Source: Aphanomyces cochlioides | Taxonomy: Eukaryota > Oomycota > Saprolegniomycetes > Saprolegniales > Verrucalvaceae | DNA length: 64,000 nucleotides | Assembly (NCBI GenBank): GCA_019828595.1 | Contig: JAHQRK010000015.1 | Coordinates: forward strand, 1,984,001-2,048,000 | Reading direction: 5' to 3' | Shown here: one piece after another, positions 58,472-64,000 of the stretch | How positions within the stretch are numbered: position 1 is the stretch's first letter | Layout: each line of letters begins with the position of its first letter | Notes under the pieces: model-generated | Database searches by the model: none | The model's input: only the letters and a program-made list of their open reading frames with translations | What the model was told of the DNA's origin: nothing | Translations under genes and position numbers: made by a program

Positions 58472-58837
58472 ATGAAGCAAGGGGCGACGCTCTCGTTCGC
58501 GTACTTTGTGAACCGGAGCCAAGTGCTCAAGCAATACCGTCTCTTCCTCCGGGAGATTCGGCCACTGCAGAAAGACACTCGTCGTGAAGTCCAGCAGACT
58601 ATCCGCGCCAAATTTGATGCAGTAAAGCACGAAAAAGACACCACGCACATCAAGAAACACCTTGCGTACGGTCACGCTCAAATGCAACACGTGCGGGAAT
58701 TGGTGAATTCTGCTAGCTCGTTTGTGCCTCGCGTGCCATCAGACACATGGACAGACGCTAAAGTGGAGAACGTGAACGAATCACAAGAAGATATCAAAGG
58801 GCGTTTGGGCAAGGGATGGCCATGGACACGAAAGTAA
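58472..58837 (+). CDS. LYR motif protein, LYRM2-like
   Basis: 121 aa, intronless. LSFAYFVNRSQVLKQYRLFLREI contains the LYR signature in the form QYR-L-F with the downstream Phe. It is followed by EVQQTIRAKFDAVKHEKD and HAQMQHVRELVNS, as in LYRM2 of animals (FV-R-QQVL-LYR). LYRM2 is a mitochondrial complex I-associated assembly factor that binds acyl carrier protein. The C-terminal 40 residues (KGRLGKGWPWTRK) are an extension. The stop is 2 nt from the stop of RPB7 on the other strand. Confidence 0.82.
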   Translation: MKQGATLSFAYFVNRSQVLKQYRLFLREIRPLQKDTRREVQQTIRAKFDAVKHEKDTTHIKKHLAYGHAQMQHVRELVNSASSFVPRVPSDTWTDAKVENVNESQEDIKGRLGKGWPWTRK

Positions 58838-58839
58838 CA

Positions 58840-59376
58840 TTAATACATGTCGGACGAAATCACGCCTAAATAATTGTCTTTGATCGTCCCGATTGCTTGG
58901 ATTTCCGTCACGTCAATGCTCACGCCCATGATCTTGAGTCGGACACCGACGCCTTTGCGGATTTCCACTTCACGGTCTTGCGAAATCCAGGCGCTCTTTT
59001 CATGGTCGTAGCCTTCGTTCAAGTCGGTCGACATAGCGTGGCGACTCACAAACACTTGAAGAGGACCGACTTCAGCAAAGAAACCAAGCTGGTTGACGAC
59101 TGTCACGACTGCATCGAGCACTTCGTTCTTGAAAGGACGGAAGAGAATCGCGCGATACGCAATGTTGAAACACACAAAGCCCGAGTTGTCCTGGATCACG
59201 CCTTGGCCAATGTCTTCATCGCGGACTTCCGTGACTGCAATCACGTAGCCATACTTGCCAAGGGACGTCCCTTCCACTTCTTCAATCAACCGCAGACGAA
59301 TAATATCATGCAGCTTAGGGCCAAAGTGCATGGGATGAAGGAGCAGCTCCCGGCGGAGTTGCTTGAGGAAGAACAT
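58840..59376 (-). CDS. RPB7: DNA-directed RNA polymerase II subunit RPB7
   Basis: Stalk subunit of RNA polymerase II, pairs with RPB4. Intronless, 178 aa from MFFLKQLRRELLLHPMHFGP, close to the usual 170-172. The N-terminal tip domain has VEGTSLGKYGYVIAVTEV. The OB-fold S1 domain starts with FRPFKNEVLDAVVTVVNQLG and GPLQVFVSRHAM, and the C-terminus reads RLKIMGVSIDVTEIQAIGTIKDNYLG. Paralogues RPC25/RPA43 are excluded by these motifs. The divergent gene (CIBAR-like) starts only 135 bp away. Confidence 0.95.
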   Translation of the reverse strand: MFFLKQLRRELLLHPMHFGPKLHDIIRLRLIEEVEGTSLGKYGYVIAVTEVRDEDIGQGVIQDNSGFVCFNIAYRAILFRPFKNEVLDAVVTVVNQLGFFAEVGPLQVFVSRHAMSTDLNEGYDHEKSAWISQDREVEIRKGVGVRLKIMGVSIDVTEIQAIGTIKDNYLGVISSDMY

Positions 59377-59478
59377 GTCCACAGAAATAATGCCATAATA
59401 AAAATAAAAATTCAGAAAATATTAATATTTAAAATGCGAATTAACACTAAATTAAGTATTGTACGGATAATTCTTTAT

Positions 59479-59487
59479 TATCCGGAA
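59479..59487 (+). promoter_or_regulatory. TATCCGGA motif before the BAR-domain gene
   Basis: TATCCGGAA ends 24 bp before the ATG at 59512; a second CGGATAAT is at 59464. Same motif as upstream of MCM5, CMC1 and the gene at 24617. Confidence 0.45.
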
Positions 59488-59511
59488 TGGTCATTTTGGG
59501 ATCTTTCGACA

Positions 59512-60202
59512 ATGAGAGAAGACTTGGACGAGCGGACGGTCTATCTGTGGAATGCAGTGCAAGTGCTGGAGAGGAACGTCAAGATTATGGAAGACAGCAT
59601 ACGCCAGACGATCGTCTTCCGCGAACAAAGGGATGCCCATGCTGCAAAAGTCGCCCGAGCTCTGGACGACTGTGCGTCCCACGAGGGGGTTCCATCGTTA
59701 CAGCGCGCCTTTGCATCATATGCAGAAGCAACACGAACACTCAGCGTGGATACGCACGAGCTACTTGTCGTTAGACCAGAGCAATTGGCGATGGTAGAGC
59801 TTGCTCAAATCCAGGACTGGGCTATTGTGCCAATGAAACGTTTACTAGAAGATCGAGAGAAAGCCATGAAAGCTGTCTTGAAGCTCCAGCGAGATGTTGA
59901 AGACAAGCTGCAAACGAACAAAGAGCGCGAGAAGCGCATGAGACTTCTGCAAGAACAACGACGCCGCGCAGAGAATGTGAATTCTTTGGTTGACTATCAC
60001 ATGAAGCGATTCGAGTTTTTTCGCGTGACGAAACTGAAGGTATCGATGGTTCTGAGTGTCTTTCTCATGGATCTTCTAGAAAGTCATGAACGAGCTTTCC
60101 CGTGCACAACTTTTCTATCATTGCAGAGGACTCGAATGCTTTACACCTCCATGCAAAGCTGTCCCTCTAGTGGATCCCAAAGCAGCCTCTGAGGTAGTTT
60201 GA
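59512..60202 (+). CDS. BAR-domain protein of the CIBAR/FAM92 family
   Basis: Exons 59512-60039 and 60080-60202 (40-nt intron) give 216 aa. Almost entirely long helices: MREDLDERTVYLWNAVQVLE at the start, matching the FAM92 opening (DERxxxLxxAVxxVE), a middle helix (AMKAVLKLQRDVEDKLQTN), and a last helix with YHMKRFEFFRVTKLK joined to KVMNELSRAQLFYHCRGLE, like the FAM92 end. Animal members shape membranes at mitochondria and at the ciliary base, which fits an organism with flagellated zoospores. Codons upstream of 59512 in the same frame only run antisense to RPB7 and are not counted. Confidence 0.75.
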
Positions 60203-60289
60203 TCGCAAGCGCTATTGTCTGACCAATATGCCCAGGATATTCGATCTGACATGATGCAACGCGCAAGGCCATAAACTGAAGGGACTTTC

Positions 60290-60421
60290 TTCACAACTCT
60301 GATATGTCTATTGTTTATATTATTTCACATTGTTGAAATGTCCTCTTTTGGACTGTTCAGTGCTTTTTTCACACTTTGAAATGTCCATTAATGGGCATTA
60401 TATCACGCTTTTGAAATGTCT
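60290..60421. repeat. Array of TTCACAC-TGAAATGTCC motifs, locus 2
   Basis: Four copies starting at 60290, 60324, 60368 and 60402 (spacing 34, 44, 34 bp), for example TTCACATTGTTGAAATGTCC. Same consensus as 45770-46390. It lies just after the end of the BAR-domain gene. Confidence 0.75.
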
Positions 60422-60810
60422 CTGTGAATATGAGCTGACGATAAAATGTTCAGACTCGCCGGTCCGATGCTTCTAAAGCATCTTCCTTACCTCTTCTTCA
60501 TCAGTAATGAATGAAGCCGCCCTCATTCGATCCAAGAATTCCAACCACCACCACAGCATTCTGTTTGTCCATGACATCAATCCAAGGCCAGAATGCGTCT
60601 CATTTCAGCCATTTCCCCTTCAAGTCGACTTTATAATCTCTTGTTTCCCTCTATCTTTGCTCTGAATATGAAACAGATTTGCCTCTTATCCTCGGTCATG
60701 CCATCTCCCCAAGCCTCTTGGATAATTGAAAAATAATAAAAAAGAAATTCGACAAATCAATAATTTTCGTATTTTTGCAACAATTTTGATTTGCCGGATA
60801 ACGTACATTT

Positions 60811-60820
60811 TATCCGGATA
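60811..60820 (+). promoter_or_regulatory. TATCCGGATA before CMC1
   Basis: Ends 30 bp before the start codon at 60851, with an inverted partner GCCGGATA at 60793. See the other copies at 16572, 24527 and 59479. Confidence 0.45.
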
Positions 60821-60850
60821 TGACTCTAAACGAAGCGCTCAGAACTCAAC

Positions 60851-61292
60851 ATGGCCGACCCCAAGGCGAAAGTCCCAACTGTAGATGAAGCCAAGACGGA
60901 ATGGCGCTCGGAGCGTCTTCAGTGGTCAAACCAAGCAGAAAATGTGTGCTTTTCTGTCTCTATCTCATTGCGCTCATGCAACACTGGCGTATAGAAACTC
61001 AAGCAGGAATTGAATGCGATTGCGTTGCAAAAATGCCGCGAGTACACTGCTGCGTTTGTCGAATGCTCCAAGGAAAATGGGTACATCCAAGTCACGTACG
61101 ACGTGCTGTACTACTTTGTATGCATGTAGGATGATGGTTGTGTTCAAATGCCGCGAGCAAAATCGTGTCTTGAACGAATGCCTGCACCAATATACCAACA
61201 AGGAAGCCCTCGAAGCGCTCCGAGCTGAAAAACTCAATGAAATCCCTGTCGTTGTCAAGGAAGTCCCAAGAAAGAAGTACTTTGAGCAATAG
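60851..61292 (+). CDS. CMC1: Twin CX9C protein, CMC1-like (cytochrome oxidase assembly)
   Basis: Intermembrane-space protein of cytochrome c oxidase biogenesis. Exons 60851-60943, 60995-61080 and 61130-61292 give 113 aa; introns are 51 and 49 nt. The two CX9C helices are CREYTAAFVEC and CREQNRVLNEC, oxidised by the Mia40 pathway. VPTVDEAKTEWRSERLQWS at the start and a basic end (EVPRKKYFEQ) frame them. The second CX9C is in exon 3. Other twin-CX9C families (CMC2, COX19) are possible, but the spacing and MVVFKCREQN favour CMC1. Confidence 0.85.
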
Positions 61293-62108
61293 ATGCATCG
61301 ACCCACAAAGTAAACAAGCGACTTGTCGATCAATGACTTTGTGCAAATGGATTTCTGGTAGTCGGTCTCGTCTTGCCTATTCGGATTTCTCAATCATTCA
61401 CGTCAGTTCAAGCTTCAGAAATGAGCGGAGAGGGGGCATTCGGTATAGAATGCATCGCGAGAAGCTGTTGAGGAAGGCTGGGAGTGCTGTGGAGTACCCT
61501 AATGGTTGTGTGGCGCAGATTCGTTTCAAGTGAGCTCTTTCACATTCCATGGCCACAGATCGACTGGCTGAGAGCTCATGCACCCACTTACGATGTCTCC
61601 ACGTCGTCTCAGCGCATCCAAGGTGGCCTGCGTTATCCTTCCACGTTGTCTTTCTGGCAGAGAGCAGTCGCTGGCATCCAGTTTCAATGGTTGTTTCTGC
61701 CATTGAAGCGAGTGATATGGCGATTTCGCTTGGTGCTGTTGGATGCATCTTGGACGCATCTCTGGCGTATCTTCCACGGCCTTTCCATCTATTAAAGCAC
61801 AGAGAGAGGGGCAGAGATCGCGTGAACTTTCCACGAACTCCTCGATGCACTAACTCTTCAATGTGTAACAGCAATGTGATTTCAATCAGTCGACACATGA
61901 CCCAAACAGCTCACCAAAAATATAGAAAATATATAAATATTAATTATAAATAAATTACATATTGAATAAATAATGAATTATTTTCATTTTTGTTAGTTTT
62001 CCTGAATAATATGTCACCAAGATTGGAGAGACAGTTGAAAAGTGTGAAATATACGTCCATTACATACCGCATTGGTCATTTACGTGCATGAATCTTCAAA
62101 GTGGCAAG
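61293..62108. other. Intergenic region with unresolved frames
   Basis: Overlapping frames of 100-166 codons on both strands (61398-61953) cover each other; none has a clear domain. A/T-rich after 61900. Confidence 0.4.
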
Positions 62109-62273
62109 ATGACGCGGTCTCGGAGACATCATGCCACTTTGTCAACGCATGGGAATAAGGTCAAAGCGTCCAGCGCCGCGCTCGACGTGGCCGCCGCTTC
62201 CGCGCTTGTGCAGCAACGACTGCGGTCGATTTTCAAGTCGAGGCGGTGGAAGGAAGCGGTCATTCGGTTGTGA
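62109..62273 (+). CDS. Possible small basic protein
   Basis: 54 aa (MTRSRRHHATLSTHG...) with an Ala-rich helix and a basic end (QQRLRSIFKSRRWKEAVIRL). An ATG at 62088 would add seven residues. No known family. Supported only by composition and an uninterrupted frame. Confidence 0.35.
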   Translation: MTRSRRHHATLSTHGNKVKASSAALDVAAASALVQQRLRSIFKSRRWKEAVIRL

Positions 62274-62425
62274 ATCTTGAGAGATTCAATTGTTACAAGA
62301 GTCGACGTACAATGCCGTCCACCATATTGTCGTGAATCTGCAGCATAAGAGTACACTATACCGTTGAGATTCGTGCCGTCTTGCGACTCTACCCGTGAGC
62401 TCCTTCATTTTTAAATTTGTGTTGG

Positions 62426-62665
62426 ATGTCGTCGTATCCCGACCTGCTCAAGCAATTCCAAGCGCTAAGACGGCGTCGCATTGCACTCGAAGCCAAGGCG
62501 AGAGAGGTCGCAGCGCTGCATATGCTCGACCAAGACCTGAAACGGAAACCAGTCGGCGAGTGGAGCTCGACTGCAACGCAAGCTCCACCGGCCAAACTCC
62601 CGCGATTCCACGACCTGTCGTCGCGACTTGTGTCAGCGTCGAATCCATCGCGCATGGCCGTCTAA
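62426..62665 (+). CDS. Diverged member of the small-protein family (member 6)
   Basis: 79 aa, starting MSSYPDLLKQFQALRRRRIA, which matches the helix of the family (FxxLKxRRxAIExK). The linker is followed by PRFHDLSSRLVSASNPSRM in place of the SEFARLF tail, so only part of the pattern is retained. Assignment rests on the N-terminal helix and size and is weaker than for members 1, 2, 3 and 5. Confidence 0.5.
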   Translation: MSSYPDLLKQFQALRRRRIALEAKAREVAALHMLDQDLKRKPVGEWSSTATQAPPAKLPRFHDLSSRLVSASNPSRMAV

Positions 62666-62783
62666 CGAAACCCGCCCACTGCTTCTGCAGCTTTATTTAA
62701 TCTTCGTGGAAACGCTCCTTGGAAGCCGCCATTGTCTATGAGGGATACACGCTTATAATTGCTAAATAAATGCTTATGAACAC

Positions 62784-63881
62784 TTAATAGCCGCCTAAAA
62801 GTGAGGCTAAAGCCGTCAGGACGGGTGCGCCCCTATTGATTTCCACCGCGGATTTACTGTTCCTCGCATCGCAGCGTTCGCCAAGGACTTGAATCACATC
62901 GTCCATTGTCAAGTCCTGTTCGTGGACGAGCCATTCTAGCACCTTCCATCGCTCCGACAGCGAGCATTTGGGGCTGTGAAGGGGGAAGACACCTCGCAAC
63001 GCGGCTTGTTTGGCGGCAGTGATACGCCATGGGTCTGGAATAAAGTCGTAGATGTCAAACAACCACGCAAGCGCTTCAATATTGCCCAAACTCGCTGCTT
63101 CTGCAATATTGGCGTACTTGTCATCGACATGAAGAGGAGCTGGACCGACGGACTCGGCCAACGAGTGAGCTAGGTCGGTATGGCCATAGGATGCCGCGAC
63201 AGCCATCAACTGCTGAGCGACGGAAGGATCAAAATGCGGTACGAGAAAGGCTGCGACGTCGCAATGGCCGCAACGAACAAGCTCAGCCATGTCATGCTCG
63301 AAAAGATGCGCCTTGTCCGAGCCAAATTGACCGACAAGATATTTCACAACTTCCAAATGTCCATGGAATGCCGCCGCTCGAGTTACTGCGCGTATATCCG
63401 CAGGATATCCCATCGAGACCAAGTAGTCGACGATGGAAATGTGGCCATACCGAGCAGCGTACTCCATGATGTCGACTGACCAGGGCAGAGGACGGTAGTT
63501 CTCAATGACAAGCTGAAGAATGTCGAGGCGGCCTGTCGAGCAAGCGCAAACTACAATGAGTGATCGAATTCTTGGGACTAAGTCGAGCAAGAGAAACACC
63601 CGGGAGAGCTTGTTTCCACTTAGGCATTGCGTCAAGCGCTCTTGAATGCGTAGATAACTTTTGCAGGGTTTCATGGGATTGACAAGTGACAGACCCCAGG
63701 GTCGTAATGGCAACATCTCCTCATACAAGCCAAATTGGAACGCACAGATAATAAACAGTAGCTCGGGTGACGTTAACACATCCACAAAAGCGTCGGGACT
63801 GGGAGTCATGTCATTGCGCCGCGCATGGGCTTTCAATGGTCTTTCCCAACGAGTTTGTCGTTTTCTCGGTCTCTCTGCCAT
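62784..63881 (-). CDS. Ankyrin-repeat protein, intronless
   Basis: 365 aa from MAERPRKRQTRWERPLKAHA (basic start). Residues 35-100 resemble an F-box-like helical part. From about residue 105 there are ankyrin-type repeats of the diverged oomycete kind: IMEYAARYGHISIVDYLVSM, VTRAAAFHGHLEVVKYLVGQ and VAASYGHTDLAHSLAES. Unlike the two spliced ankyrin genes here, it has no introns and its repeats lack GATPL caps, so it belongs to a different subfamily. Function unknown; a protein-interaction role is likely. Confidence 0.82.
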   Translation of the reverse strand: MAERPRKRQTRWERPLKAHARRNDMTPSPDAFVDVLTSPELLFIICAFQFGLYEEMLPLRPWGLSLVNPMKPCKSYLRIQERLTQCLSGNKLSRVFLLLDLVPRIRSLIVVCACSTGRLDILQLVIENYRPLPWSVDIMEYAARYGHISIVDYLVSMGYPADIRAVTRAAAFHGHLEVVKYLVGQFGSDKAHLFEHDMAELVRCGHCDVAAFLVPHFDPSVAQQLMAVAASYGHTDLAHSLAESVGPAPLHVDDKYANIAEAASLGNIEALAWLFDIYDFIPDPWRITAAKQAALRGVFPLHSPKCSLSERWKVLEWLVHEQDLTMDDVIQVLGERCDARNSKSAVEINRGAPVLTALASLLGGY

Positions 63882-64000
63882 CTTGGAATTGCTACTTTGA
63901 GTGATAAGCGCAGTGTTGAGTTGTGTTGCAGCATTGTGGCATATCTCAGTGCTACACTTCTTGCAGACTCCATTCTGGAACTTGCAAATAGCGCGCAGAA

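Larger units (their letters stand above)
60203..60850. other. Intergenic region before CMC1
   Basis: Holds the second TTCACAC-TGAAATGTCC array and, at its right end, TATCCGGATA motifs. No gene seen. Confidence 0.5.

Noticed and set aside
58897..59511. Upstream extension of the BAR-domain reading frame by 205 codons
   Set aside because: The extension is antisense to RPB7; the family homology begins at MREDLDER (59512).

Overview
The window is nuclear DNA from a compact eukaryotic genome, most likely an oomycete, possibly Saprolegniales (Aphanomyces/Achlya/Saprolegnia relatives). This is inferred from three things: very short GT-AG introns (35-76 nt, mostly 39-51), Ty3/gypsy elements with an oomycete-like polymerase motif, and abundant ankyrin-repeat and atypical kinase genes next to ordinary housekeeping genes. 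Species identity cannot be settled from the sequence alone.

Layout. (1) 1-9850: two decayed, diverged Ty3/gypsy retrotransposons in tandem on the minus strand, separated by a short gene fragment. (2) 10200-16000: an ankyrin gene with one repeat per exon, whose first part is repeated as a 1,550-bp inverted repeat around a 1,969-bp spacer; the flanks outside the arms are homologous but diverged. (3) 16600-25300: housekeeping and mitochondrial block with MCM5, lipoyl synthase, cytochrome c1, a membrane-anchored uridine kinase-like protein and a small mitochondrial protein of unknown function. (4) 25600-27200, with relatives at 39000-41200 and 62400: a family of short proteins (about 80-105 aa) with an N-terminal charged helix and, in four members, a C-terminal SEFARLFxxNxVPPP-like tail; I know no family with this architecture. 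(5) 29000-32600: mitochondrial ribosomal protein uL15m, two unknown spliced genes that overlap tail to tail, and the exosome subunit MTR3. (6) 33700-38440: a 19-exon ankyrin-repeat/protein-kinase gene. (7) 39950-40050: a probable nuclear fragment of mitochondrial nad5. (8) 42500-48100: ribosomal protein eL19, a glutathione S-transferase, an F-box-like/SET protein and histidyl-tRNA synthetase (9 exons). (9) 49400-55800: two tandem GH3 glycosidases with signal peptides and GPI-type tails, partly homogenised by gene conversion. (10) 57700-61300: a ubiquitin-free eL40, LYRM2-like protein, RPB7, a CIBAR/FAM92-like BAR protein and CMC1. (11) 62780-63880: an intronless ankyrin protein.

Non-coding structure is rich: arrays of a TTCACAC...TGAAATGTCC motif at two loci, a TATCCGGA motif just upstream of four start codons, CACTCTCA clusters upstream of two of the small-protein genes, an 18-bp-period ATTGCAAT array, and several perfect hairpins. 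Exon joins were chosen by GT-AG sites, reading frame and family similarity; for the genes where I summed exon lengths (MCM5, LIAS, HARS, eL19, the GH3 pair, the ankyrin gene and others) the totals divide by three.
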